Shown: positions 16,492-24,595 of the stretch, in pieces
Position numbering within the stretch: the stretch's first letter is position 1
Layout: each line of letters opens with the position of its first letter
DNA from: Lachnospiraceae bacterium
GTDB taxonomy: Bacteria; Bacillota; Clostridia; Lachnospirales; Lachnospiraceae
Direction of reading: 5' to 3'
Assembly: GCA_017936785.1 (NCBI GenBank)
Contig: JAGBEV010000009.1
Coordinates: 62,001 to 126,000, forward strand
DNA: 64,000 nt
The notes under the pieces: generated by a model
Databases searched by the model: none
Told to the model about the DNA's origin: nothing
Seen by the model: only the letters and a program-made list of their open reading frames with translations
Position numbers and translations under genes: made by a program

Positions 16492-16934
16492 AATGGCTGA
16501 AAAGATTTTTATATTCTGAAATCGGAATTGAGTTTAAGGCATGCTTATATTTTTGTGTTATTCTGTTTTTTTATTTTGTGTATCAGATTCTGCAGGGAAG
16601 TCTTACTGCAAGTATCATTATTATGACAGAAATGATCTTTACGGCTTATTTTATTGGATATATACAGGTATATCTTCTTCATAATTTTGATGAATTGGAG
16701 CATTTTGGCAAAAAAGAAGGGGCTTTTGCGTTTATTTGTTCAGTAGTGTACACGCTTGCAAGTTATCTTTTGAACTGGTATGACAAAAATTGGCTGGCAA
16801 CAGTTCTTTTCTTCTGTTATCTGCTGCTTGTCTATTTGTGTGTGTTCCTTATATATAAAATAAAACGGGATGCTGATACCATCCGTTTAAACAGGGAATT
16901 GGAGCAGTTTAAAAATCAGAAGGGAGAGGAATAG
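16488..16934 (+). CDS. DUF3021 family membrane protein
   Basis: 148 aa with four hydrophobic helices (about 15-35, 42-62, 75-95, 100-122) and a short basic C-terminal cytoplasmic tail. This length and topology, and its position overlapping a LytTR regulator, match DUF3021 proteins, thought to hold or inhibit the partner at the membrane. No catalytic motif is present. The ABC ATPase gene starts directly after its stop. Confidence 0.8.
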   Translation: MKWLKRFLYSEIGIEFKACLYFCVILFFYFVYQILQGSLTASIIIMTEMIFTAYFIGYIQVYLLHNFDELEHFGKKEGAFAFICSVVYTLASYLLNWYDKNWLATVLFFCYLLLVYLCVFLIYKIKRDADTIRLNRELEQFKNQKGEE

Positions 16935-17798
16935 ATGGAAAAAACCAGCCCAAGGCAGTCATATGCCATAAGGATTCAAAACATGACGAAAAGCTATGGA
17001 AAGCACAGGGGAGTCCAAAATCTGTCATTACAGGTGGAAGAAGGGGATATCTTTGGGTTTTTAGGACCCAACGGGGCAGGAAAATCAACCACCATCCGCA
17101 GTCTTTTGGGCTTGATCACATTTGGAGAGGGCAGTGCCCAAATCCTTGGAATGGATGTAAAAACCAATGGAAAAGAAATCTTGAGACAGGTTGGCTATAT
17201 GCCGTCGGAAGCGATGTTTTATCCTTCCATGAAGGCAGGAGATGTGATCCGCTTTGCCGCAGATATGAGGAATCTGGACTGCAGGGAGGAGGCGGATATG
17301 CTCTGTGAACGTCTCCTGGTAGACCGGAATAAAAAAATTGAAGAGCTTTCCCTGGGAAACCGGAAAAAGATCAGTATCATCTGTGCCATGCAGCATAAAC
17401 CCAGGCTGTTCATCTTTGATGAGCCTACCAGTGGATTAGACCCGTTGATGCAGGCGGAGTTTTTTAAACTGGTCACAGAGTATAACCGTCAGGGAACCAC
17501 CTGTTTTCTTTCTTCACACGTATTGTCGGAAATCAGGAAATATTGCCGGCATGCGGCTATTATTAAGGAAGGAAAGCTGATCTGCACCGATACGGTGGAA
17601 AATCTCACAAGGACCAACACAAAACGGGTCCGCATGGTAAAGGATGGAAAAGAAGAGGATTTTGTTTATAAAGGGAATCTGAATGACCTGTTTGCCGGAT
17701 TTGCAGGACACAACATAGAAGATATTACCATCGAGGAACCGGAGTTAGAAGAAATCTTTATGCACTATTATGAGGAGGAAACGGATGATACTGTATAG
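16935..17798 (+). CDS. ABC transporter ATP-binding protein
   Basis: 287 aa. Walker A is GPNGAGKST, the signature motif is degenerate (ELSLGNRKKISI), Walker B is LFIFDEPTSGLD, and the H-loop is FLSSHVLSE. It belongs to the drug/antibiotic exporter ATPase group (CcmA/NatA-like) with a C-terminal extension of about 70 aa. It pairs with the permease that overlaps its 3' end. The substrate is not evident; LytTR/DUF3021-linked exporters are often implicated in peptide or antibiotic tolerance. Confidence 0.92.
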   Translation: MEKTSPRQSYAIRIQNMTKSYGKHRGVQNLSLQVEEGDIFGFLGPNGAGKSTTIRSLLGLITFGEGSAQILGMDVKTNGKEILRQVGYMPSEAMFYPSMKAGDVIRFAADMRNLDCREEADMLCERLLVDRNKKIEELSLGNRKKISIICAMQHKPRLFIFDEPTSGLDPLMQAEFFKLVTEYNRQGTTCFLSSHVLSEIRKYCRHAAIIKEGKLICTDTVENLTRTNTKRVRMVKDGKEEDFVYKGNLNDLFAGFAGHNIEDITIEEPELEEIFMHYYEEETDDTV

Positions 17799-18573
17799 AC
17801 ATGAAATGAGAATGAATTTAAAAAGTTTTCTGATATGGACTCTTTGTGTGGGAGCCATGTGCTTTGGCTGTATACTTCTTTACACCAGCCTGGAAGATTC
17901 CATACAGGGAATGGCAGATATGTATTCCAATATGGGCGCTATGTCCGTAGCCCTTGGCATGGATAAAATGAGCCTTGCCACGTTAAGGGGCTTCTATGGG
18001 ACAGAAATCGCCATGATGCATGGTCTGGGCGGAGCCATGTTTGCCGCAATTTCAGGCATCAGCCTTTTATCCAAAGAAGAATCCGGACACACCTCCGAAT
18101 TTCTGAATGTTCTTCCCGTAGGAAGAACAAACATCCTTTTCCAGAAATATCTGGCACTTTTCTCCAACATCATCCTGTTTAACCTGGTCTGCGCAGCCAT
18201 TTATCTTCTGGGATTCTGTTTCATGGGAGAGCAGATAAGCCCTCAGGAATTCTGGCTGTACCACCTTGCCGCCACCCTCATGCACTTAGAGATCGCCACC
18301 ATCTGCTTCATGATTTCCGCCTTTACCCGAAAACCCCTGCCCGGAGCTGCATTAGGACTCACCATCTTCCTATTTGCCGCCGATATGATGTGCCGCATCA
18401 TCCCCGCCATCAAAAACCTGAAATACCTGACCCCCTTTTACTACGCTAACGCCGCCGACATCTTTACCACCACCAAAGTCAACCTCCCCTGTTGCATGAC
18501 AGCCATAGCAGTTACCTCAATAACCCTGTTTATAGCCCTGATCCGCTATAAAACCAAGGACCTGACCCCATAA
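17785..18573 (+). CDS. ABC transporter permease (ABC-2 type)
   Basis: 262 aa with six hydrophobic segments. ATG 17785 is chosen because GAGGAGG lies about seven bases upstream; an in-frame ATG at 17770 overlaps that site. The N-terminal RHEMRMNLKSFLIW motif (cytoplasmic amphipathic entry helix before TM1) is typical of ABC-2 exporter permeases, and the SGHTSEFLNVLPVGRTNILFQKYLA loop is conserved in them. It overlaps the ATPase gene by 14 nt. The 3' half is GC-richer in third positions than the 5' half. Confidence 0.87.
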   Translation: MILYRHEMRMNLKSFLIWTLCVGAMCFGCILLYTSLEDSIQGMADMYSNMGAMSVALGMDKMSLATLRGFYGTEIAMMHGLGGAMFAAISGISLLSKEESGHTSEFLNVLPVGRTNILFQKYLALFSNIILFNLVCAAIYLLGFCFMGEQISPQEFWLYHLAATLMHLEIATICFMISAFTRKPLPGAALGLTIFLFAADMMCRIIPAIKNLKYLTPFYYANAADIFTTTKVNLPCCMTAIAVTSITLFIALIRYKTKDLTP

Positions 18574-18713
18574 AAAACTATAGAATATGTAACCATAAAC
18601 TTCCCTTCAAAAGAAGCTCGGTAAAGCCGTCTCTACATCACAGCCTCTCCAGTGCCAACAATAACTCCCCGTCAAAGGGAAAGACGGCACATCCGTACTC
18701 TCGCCAACAAGCA

Positions 18714-18945
18714 GGAGAGCTGCAAAAAATAATCTGTAGGAATATGTTGTAAAATAAAATAGGATTTCTTAGTGTTTTGTCCAGCTCCCAGCAATTTGCA
18801 GGCAGGACGCCTGCAAAAGGCTTGTCTGAGCCATGGATGGCGAATACAAGCCGCTTGCGTCCGTCTTTCACAACCATCCTCAAAACACTTAGAAATCCTT
18901 TTTATTTTACTCCATATTCCTACAGATTATTTTTTGCAGCTCTCC
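18714..18945. repeat. Giant inverted repeat A (about 64-bp arms) between convergent genes
   Basis: Arm 18714-18778 and arm 18882-18945 are reverse complements with about six differences. They begin GGAGAGCTGCAAAAAATAAT and end near TAGTGTTTT. The 103-nt loop contains its own stem (TTGCAGGC..GCCTGCAA). The structure fills the gap between the ABC permease and convergent typA. No target-site duplication or ORF is convincing. It may be a very long bidirectional terminator, a structured RNA or a MITE-like element. The rest of 18574-18713 shows nothing recognisable. Confidence 0.8.
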
Positions 18946-18968
18946 GTCCGTTACCAGAACGCGCCCGT

Positions 18969-20801
18969 TCAACCTTTTTTAAACCCCGCCCTTTTCCTCA
19001 TGGTAGGGTCCAAAATCTTCTTCCTGATCCTCAGGCTCTCCGGTGTCACTTCCAGCAGCTCATCCGTATCAATAAAATCCAGCGCCTGCTCCAGGCTCAG
19101 CACCTTAGGCGGTGTCAGCTTCAAAGCATCATCCGCACTGGAAGAGCGCGTATTGGTCAGATGCTTGGTCTTACATACATTGATCTCAATATCCTCAGCC
19201 TTGCCCGTTTCGCCGATGACCATGCCTGCATATACCTTTTCACCCGGACTGATAAATAAAGTTCCCCGCTCCTGAGCGCTGAAAAGTCCGTAAGTAACTG
19301 CTTCTCCGGATTCAAAAGCGATGAGAGAGCCGTTGCTGCGGTAATTCAGATCTCCCTTATAAGGACCATAACCATCAAAAGTAGTATTTAAAATACCATT
19401 TCCCTTGGTATCTGTCATAAATTCTCCGCGGTAACCGATCAAGCCTCTGGAAGGAATGGAAAACTCCAGCCTTGTATAGCCGCCGGAGCCGGTTCCCATA
19501 TTGCGCAGTTCGCCTTTTCTGGCAGAAAGCTTCTGGATGACTGCACCGGAAAATTCATCGGGCACATCAATATAAGCCAATTCCATAGGCTCCAGTTTTT
19601 TGCCCTTTTCATCTGTCTTATATAATACCTCTGCCTTGGAAACAGCAAATTCATAACCTTCACGTCTCATATTTTCGATCAAAACTGACAAATGCAGCTC
19701 GCCTCGTCCGGAGACCTTGTAGGAGTCGGTATTTTCCGTTTCCTCTACACGCAGGGAAACATCCGTATTTAATTCCCTGAAAAGTCTGTCCCTTATATGG
19801 CGGGAGGTTACATACTTGCCTTCCGTACCTGCAAGAGGGGAGTCATTGACAATAAAGTGCATGGCAATGGTAGGCTCGGAAATCTTCTGGAAGGGAATGG
19901 GCTTTACGTCCTCAGGAGAGCAGAGGGTATCGCCGATGTGGATATCGGCGATACCGGAAATAGCCACGATGGAACCGATACCGGCTTCCTTTACCTCTAC
20001 CTTATTTAAACCGTCAAATTCATAAAGCTTGGACACCTTTACCTTACGCATCTTATCAGGTTCATGATGGTTTACCATGACAACATCCTGATTTACTCTG
20101 ATCACACCGTTGTCCACCTTGCCGACACCGATGCGTCCCACATATTCGTTGTAATCGATCGTGCTGATCAATACCTGGGTTCCTGCATCAGGATCTCCCT
20201 CAGGAGCAGGAATATAATCCAGGATCGTATCAAACAAAGGGATCATATTGGTTCCCGGCATATCCATATCCAGACTTGCCGTTCCTGTTCTGGCAGAAGC
20301 AAATACAAAAGGACAATCCAACTGGCTTTCATCAGCCTCCAGATCGATAAATAATTCCAGAACCTCATCCACTACCTCAGCAGGTCTTGCTTCGGGACGA
20401 TCGATCTTGTTGACGCATACAATAACGGGAAGATTTAATTCCAAAGCCTTGCGCAGCACAAATTTGGTCTGGGGCATAGCGCCTTCAAAGGCATCCACCA
20501 CCAGAATAACGCCGTTTACCATTTTTAAAACACGTTCTACCTCGCCGCCAAAGTCCGCATGACCGGGGGTATCGATAATATTGATCTTGGTATCTTTATA
20601 GGTGATTGCGGTATTTTTGGAAAGGATGGTAATGCCCCGTTCCCTTTCGATGTCATTGGAATCCATGACACGCTCCGCAACCTCCTGATTTTCACGAAAA
20701 ACGCCGCTTTGCTTCAGCAGCTCGTCCACCAAAGTGGTCTTGCCGTGATCTACATGGGCGATAATGGCAACGTTTCTCACATCTTCTCTTTTTGTTTTCA
20801 T
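18969..20801 (-). CDS. typA: Ribosome-associated GTPase TypA/BipA
   Basis: 610 aa translational GTPase. G1 is AHVDHGKTT (residues about 15-23), G2 lies in ERERGITI, G3 is DTPGHADF, and G4 is NKIDRPEARP. Beta-barrel, domain III and V modules and the BipA-specific C-terminal domain follow (RGLIGYRGEFMTDTKGNGI; IRKKILDPTMRKRAG). It acts in 50S assembly and stress or cold adaptation. GAGGAG precedes the ATG; the gene stands alone. Its 3' end faces giant inverted repeat A. Confidence 0.96.
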   Translation of the reverse strand: MKTKREDVRNVAIIAHVDHGKTTLVDELLKQSGVFRENQEVAERVMDSNDIERERGITILSKNTAITYKDTKINIIDTPGHADFGGEVERVLKMVNGVILVVDAFEGAMPQTKFVLRKALELNLPVIVCVNKIDRPEARPAEVVDEVLELFIDLEADESQLDCPFVFASARTGTASLDMDMPGTNMIPLFDTILDYIPAPEGDPDAGTQVLISTIDYNEYVGRIGVGKVDNGVIRVNQDVVMVNHHEPDKMRKVKVSKLYEFDGLNKVEVKEAGIGSIVAISGIADIHIGDTLCSPEDVKPIPFQKISEPTIAMHFIVNDSPLAGTEGKYVTSRHIRDRLFRELNTDVSLRVEETENTDSYKVSGRGELHLSVLIENMRREGYEFAVSKAEVLYKTDEKGKKLEPMELAYIDVPDEFSGAVIQKLSARKGELRNMGTGSGGYTRLEFSIPSRGLIGYRGEFMTDTKGNGILNTTFDGYGPYKGDLNYRSNGSLIAFESGEAVTYGLFSAQERGTLFISPGEKVYAGMVIGETGKAEDIEINVCKTKHLTNTRSSSADDALKLTPPKVLSLEQALDFIDTDELLEVTPESLRIRKKILDPTMRKRAGFKKG

Positions 20802-21078
20802 AAATAATTCTCCTCAACAATTTTCTCCAAAGTATGTCTTTGAACCTGCACATATGCAAATGATCCCAAATACTTTAGAATGATTGATATTACAAACGTT
20901 TTTAGTCTACCACATCCTCTGCAAAAATCAAGTAAATATGAAATGAAATGACTTTAAAATGGAGAAATTTGACGGAATTTGACGATGAGAATTTTACATT
21001 TTTACTCCAAAATGAAATATGATAGTAGTACATGACAGGAAAAAATTCTTTATTTGTGTAAGAAGGGAGAACTAGGAA

Positions 21079-21714
21079 ATGGATAAGATGAATGAAAACA
21101 ACAAAGTGACGGTCATGGGAGAAATCGTTGGAGAATTTTCTTTTAGTCACGAGATTTACGGAGAGGGATTCTATATGATAGATATCCTTGTTCCGAGGCT
21201 TTCGGAAAGTGCGGACCGGATTCCCCTGATGGTATCGGAAAGGCTTCTGGATATTAAAAAGGATTACAGGGGTATGAATGTAAAGGTATCGGGACAGTTC
21301 CGCTCCTATAACCGCCATGAAGAGAGAAAAAATAAACTGGTATTATCTGTATTTGTCAGGGATTGGGAGTTTATTGATGAGGTAGAGCGCAGTGAGATGA
21401 CCAATCATATTGAATTAGATGGATTTATCTGCAAGGAACCGGTTTACCGCAAGACACCTTTGGGAAGGGAAATTGCGGATATCCTGCTGGCAGTGAACCG
21501 CCCTTACGGAAAAAGCGATTACATACCCTGTATCAGCTGGGGCAGAAATGCCAGATTTGCCAATGAATTTGAGGTGGGAAGCCGCTGCAGGGTGATCGGA
21601 AGGATTCAGAGCAGGGAGTATATGAAAAAGATCACGGAAGAACAGGTCGAAAAGAGAATCGCTTATGAGGTCTCTGTCAGCAAATTGGAAGTTCCTGTAG
21701 AGGAAATGGTGTAG
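21079..21714 (+). CDS. Single-stranded DNA-binding protein with two OB folds
   Basis: 211 aa. Residues about 105-205 match an SSB OB fold (GREIADILLAVNRPYGKSDYIPCISWGRNA, then VIGRIQSREY). Residues 5-100 form a second, more divergent OB-like unit (NKVTVMGEIVGEF, MNVKVSGQFRSYN). The acidic C-terminal tip of replicative SSB (DDDIPF type) is absent, so this is a second SSB-like protein rather than the main one. It is monocistronic, with GAAGGGAG upstream. It may act in repair or competence; the role is inferred. Confidence 0.8.
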   Translation: MDKMNENNKVTVMGEIVGEFSFSHEIYGEGFYMIDILVPRLSESADRIPLMVSERLLDIKKDYRGMNVKVSGQFRSYNRHEERKNKLVLSVFVRDWEFIDEVERSEMTNHIELDGFICKEPVYRKTPLGREIADILLAVNRPYGKSDYIPCISWGRNARFANEFEVGSRCRVIGRIQSREYMKKITEEQVEKRIAYEVSVSKLEVPVEEMV

Positions 21715-21811
21715 GTTACAGGCAAAATGTGGAAGCCTTAAGCGGTATAAAAGTTGCCAGAATTGGAAAAATGTGCTATGATACATCAATCTTATAACTG
21801 GTAGGTGCATA

Positions 21812-22303
21812 ATGGAAAAAGGAAAAATTCATATTTATACCGGTGACGGTCACGGCAAAACTCCTGCTGCTTTAGGGGAAGCCTTATATGCGGCTGCAGA
21901 AGGCAGACAGGTAATTATCATTCAGTTTATGAAGGGCAGAGGTCTTTCGGAAAACGAATTTACCAGAAGGCTGGAGCCTGAGATTAAATTTTTCTGTTTT
22001 GAGAAAACTGATGCGGAATATGCTGATCTGACCAGCAGACAACAGGAAGAAGAAACCATGAACATCCGCAACGGCATAAATTTTGCCAAGAAAGTCCTGT
22101 CAACAGGCGGTTGTGATTTGCTGATCCTGGATGAGGTATTGGGACTCCTGGATGTGGGTATCATTACAGTAGAGGATTTAAAAACTTTGCTTTCTGCAAA
22201 GGATGAAGAAACTACGATCATAATGACCGGCATTCAGCTAAAAGAAGAAGTCATATCCTTAGCCGATGAGATTTCAAAAATTGAGTCAATGCCTATTGCA
22301 TAA
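21812..22303 (+). CDS. CobO/BtuR-type corrinoid adenosyltransferase family protein
   Basis: 163 aa P-loop ATPase-like protein. The N-terminal HIYTGDGHGKTPAALGEALYAA is the CobO/CobA signature, followed by VIIIQFMKGRG and Walker-B-like DLLILDEVLGLLDVG. The family transfers adenosyl from ATP to corrinoids. The final part is shorter than in cobalamin-operon CobO, and no cobalamin genes are near, so a divergent role is possible. The stand-alone gene lies upstream of the lysine riboswitch. Confidence 0.8.
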   Translation: MEKGKIHIYTGDGHGKTPAALGEALYAAAEGRQVIIIQFMKGRGLSENEFTRRLEPEIKFFCFEKTDAEYADLTSRQQEEETMNIRNGINFAKKVLSTGGCDLLILDEVLGLLDVGIITVEDLKTLLSAKDEETTIIMTGIQLKEEVISLADEISKIESMPIA

Positions 22304-22362
22304 TGAAGTTAATAGTGATATTCTGTATTTAAGGATGCGCAGAACGCATTCATTAATATGAA

Positions 22363-22530
22363 AAGATAGAGGTTGCGTTTTTTATCAGTACCTGTCCTGA
22401 TGTCAAGGAGCAGAGGAAGGATAGCGAAAGGAAAAGACGCCGAAAGAAAATATTACCTGAAGATATTTTCTTGGGCATGCAGTTAAGAGCTGTATGACTG
22501 TCATCTACTAAGATGGGGAGCTATCGGAAA
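22363..22530 (+). promoter_or_regulatory. Lysine riboswitch (L box) controlling dapA
   Basis: The leader has the conserved L-box elements in order: AGATAGAGGTTGCG (22364-), an AGTACC segment, GACGCCGAAAG near 22435-22445, TGGGCATGCAGTT, and the closing GGGGAGCTATC (22515-22525), which pairs back with GATAGAGG. Lysine binding would favour the terminator at 22541-22564 and switch off dapA, the first committed step of lysine synthesis. Confidence 0.9.
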
Positions 22531-22540
22531 TGATTTTTAA

Positions 22541-22564
22541 GCCGTTCCCGCCAGAACGGCTTTT
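22541..22564 (+). terminator. Riboswitch-controlled terminator before dapA
   Basis: A 7-bp GC-rich stem, GCCGTTC/GAACGGC, with a 6-nt loop followed by TTTT. It lies directly after the L-box aptamer and 55 bp before the dapA ATG, so it is the expression platform. Confidence 0.8.
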
Positions 22565-22618
22565 ATGATGTCAATAATGACCGCAAAGCAGACCCACAGG
22601 GCATAAGGAGGAAAAAAG

Positions 22619-23506
22619 ATGTCAATTTTTAAAGGAGCAGGTGTTGCTATCGTTACACCATTTCATGAAGACGGAAGTGTGAACTATGAGGCTTTTGAAA
22701 AGCAGATCGAGCGTCAGATCGCAGGGGGTACAGATGCCATTATCGTGTGCGGTACAACAGGAGAGGCTTCCACACTGACCCATGAGGAGCATTTGGATGT
22801 GATCCGCTACTGTGTGGAAAAGGTAAATAAGAGAATCCCTGTTATTGCAGGAACAGGTTCCAATTGCACGGAAACAGCCATTTATCTTTCTAAAGAAGCA
22901 GAAAAAGCAGGAGTTGACGGATTGCTTCTGGTAACTCCTTATTACAATAAATGTACCCAGAAAGGTCTGTTGGAGCATTTTAAAATGATAGCGGAAAGCG
23001 TCAGCGTGCCGGTCATTCTTTACAACATTCCCGGCAGGACCGGCGGCGTGCTCATTGCACCGGAAACTATCTGCACCCTTTGCAGGGAAGTGCCCAATAT
23101 TGTGGGTGTTAAGGATGCAACAGGCAATATTTCCGGCGTGGCAAAACTGATGCACATGGCAGCAGGAGATGTGGATGTTTACTCCGGCAATGACGACCAG
23201 ATCGTACCGATCCTTTCTTTAGGCGGCAAGGGCGTTATTTCCGTTCTTTCTAATGTGGCACCAAAGCAGACCCACGATATCTGCCAGATGTATTTTGAGG
23301 GCAACGTAGAAGGCAGCAGGGATCTGCAGTTAAAGGCACTTCCTGTAATCGATGGCTTATTCTGTGAGGTAAATCCCATTCCCGTAAAAAAAGCCATGAA
23401 CCTGATGGGTCTGGAGGCAGGTCCTCTCCGCCGTCCTTTGACAGAAATGGAAGATGCCCATGCGGCAGTTTTGGAAAAGGCTATGAAGGAATTTGGCATT
23501 TTATAG
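22619..23506 (+). CDS. dapA: 4-hydroxy-tetrahydrodipicolinate synthase
   Basis: 295 aa, DapA/NAL superfamily TIM barrel. It condenses pyruvate with aspartate semialdehyde in lysine/DAP synthesis. Motifs: TPFHEDGSVNYEAF at the N-terminus, GTTGEASTLTHEEH, YYNKCTQKGLLEHF, YNIPGRTGG (catalytic Tyr) and VGVKDATGN with the Schiff-base Lys (about 161). The start has AAGGAGG upstream. The lysine riboswitch leader gives direct evidence for the pathway. dapB follows after its own leader and a terminator. Confidence 0.97.
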   Translation: MSIFKGAGVAIVTPFHEDGSVNYEAFEKQIERQIAGGTDAIIVCGTTGEASTLTHEEHLDVIRYCVEKVNKRIPVIAGTGSNCTETAIYLSKEAEKAGVDGLLLVTPYYNKCTQKGLLEHFKMIAESVSVPVILYNIPGRTGGVLIAPETICTLCREVPNIVGVKDATGNISGVAKLMHMAAGDVDVYSGNDDQIVPILSLGGKGVISVLSNVAPKQTHDICQMYFEGNVEGSRDLQLKALPVIDGLFCEVNPIPVKKAMNLMGLEAGPLRRPLTEMEDAHAAVLEKAMKEFGIL

Positions 23507-23526
23507 GATAGAAATTGAAGTCGTTG

Positions 23527-23574
23527 AATGGAATATTCCGGTGTATGCTTTTTGCATATGCCGGAATGTTTTAA
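23527..23574 (+). terminator. Terminator after dapA
   Basis: The stem AATATTCCGG.GTATGC / GCATAT.CCGGAATGTT around a short T-rich loop is followed by TTTTAAATT. It separates dapA from dapB. Confidence 0.65.
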
Positions 23575-23761
23575 ATTATAAAGGGAGAACGCAGCGCTTG
23601 TTTATATGAGCAGATCATAAGAATTTTATAGGAGATTTTTTGTAATTGTGTTAAAATAAAAGCGGTTTCAGTTAGAAGAGAATTGTATTAAGAGACTTTA
23701 CAAATCAGAAAATCAAAAAGATCAAAGAAAAAATGAAATAAAGCATAAGGAGACAAGGAAA

Positions 23762-24523
23762 ATGACAAGAATTATCATGCATGGCTGTAACGGAGTAATG
23801 GGACAGATGATCTGCAATCTGGTTGCGGCAGATGAAGAGGCGGAAATCGTAGCAGGTGTGGATATTAGTGAAAAAGAAGGAAATTCTTTTCCGGTTTTTA
23901 CTTCCATTGACAAATGTGATGTGGAAGCGGATGCAGTCATAGACTTTTCACACTTCAGCTGTGTGGACGGGCTTTTAGACTGGTGTGCGGCAAAGAAAAT
24001 GCCTGTGGTTCTGTGCACCACGGGATTATCTGAAGAACAGCTTGCAAAGGTGGAGGAAACCGCTAAAGAAACAGCAGTATTAAAATCAGCAAATATGTCT
24101 TTGGGTATCAATATGCTCTTAAAGTTGTTAAAAGAAGCAACTGCCATTCTGGCTCCCGCAGGCTTCGATATTGAAGTGGTGGAAAAGCATCACAGAAGAA
24201 AAGTGGATGCGCCCAGCGGAACTGCACTTGCTCTGGCTGATTCCGTTAATGAAGAGCTGAATCATGAATATGAATATGTTTATGACAGAAGCGAAAGAAG
24301 ACAGCCACGTCCTAAAAAGGAAATCGGTATATCCGCAGTCAGAGGCGGAACGATTGTTGGAGAACATGATGTGATCTTTGCAGGCGAGGATGAAGTCATT
24401 ACTTTCAGCCATACGGCATATTCCAGGGCAGTATTCGGAAAAGGTGCCATTCAGGCAGCAAAATTCTTAAAGGGCAAAGGTGCAGGGCTTTACAATATGA
24501 GCCATGTCATAGATGCCCAGTAA
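23762..24523 (+). CDS. dapB: 4-hydroxy-tetrahydrodipicolinate reductase
   Basis: 253 aa. N-terminal Rossmann domain (HGCNGVMGQMICNLV for dinucleotide binding; DAVIDFSHFSC) and C-terminal catalytic/tetramerisation domain with the DapB signature EKHHRRKVDAPSGTALALAD (about 140-160; catalytic His and Lys). It reduces HTPA with NAD(P)H, the step after DapA in lysine/DAP synthesis. The GATGTVPF-type motif is replaced by VLCTTGLS, a common clostridial variant. AAGGAGACAAGG precedes the ATG. Confidence 0.96.
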   Translation: MTRIIMHGCNGVMGQMICNLVAADEEAEIVAGVDISEKEGNSFPVFTSIDKCDVEADAVIDFSHFSCVDGLLDWCAAKKMPVVLCTTGLSEEQLAKVEETAKETAVLKSANMSLGINMLLKLLKEATAILAPAGFDIEVVEKHHRRKVDAPSGTALALADSVNEELNHEYEYVYDRSERRQPRPKKEIGISAVRGGTIVGEHDVIFAGEDEVITFSHTAYSRAVFGKGAIQAAKFLKGKGAGLYNMSHVIDAQ

Positions 24524-24595
24524 AAATACACAATACAAACGGGTAAGAAAACAGACAGCAGCAAAAAGATTATGATCAGTCATCGGGGGATTAAA

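Noticed and set aside
18714-18945. Insertion sequence or MITE
   Set aside because: No transposase and no target-site duplication at the arm ends; left open only as a possibility until other copies are found.
18772-19275. Plus-strand open frames through inverted repeat A into typA
   Set aside because: They cover a structured repeat and antisense typA; the apparent internal similarity is caused by the inverted repeat.
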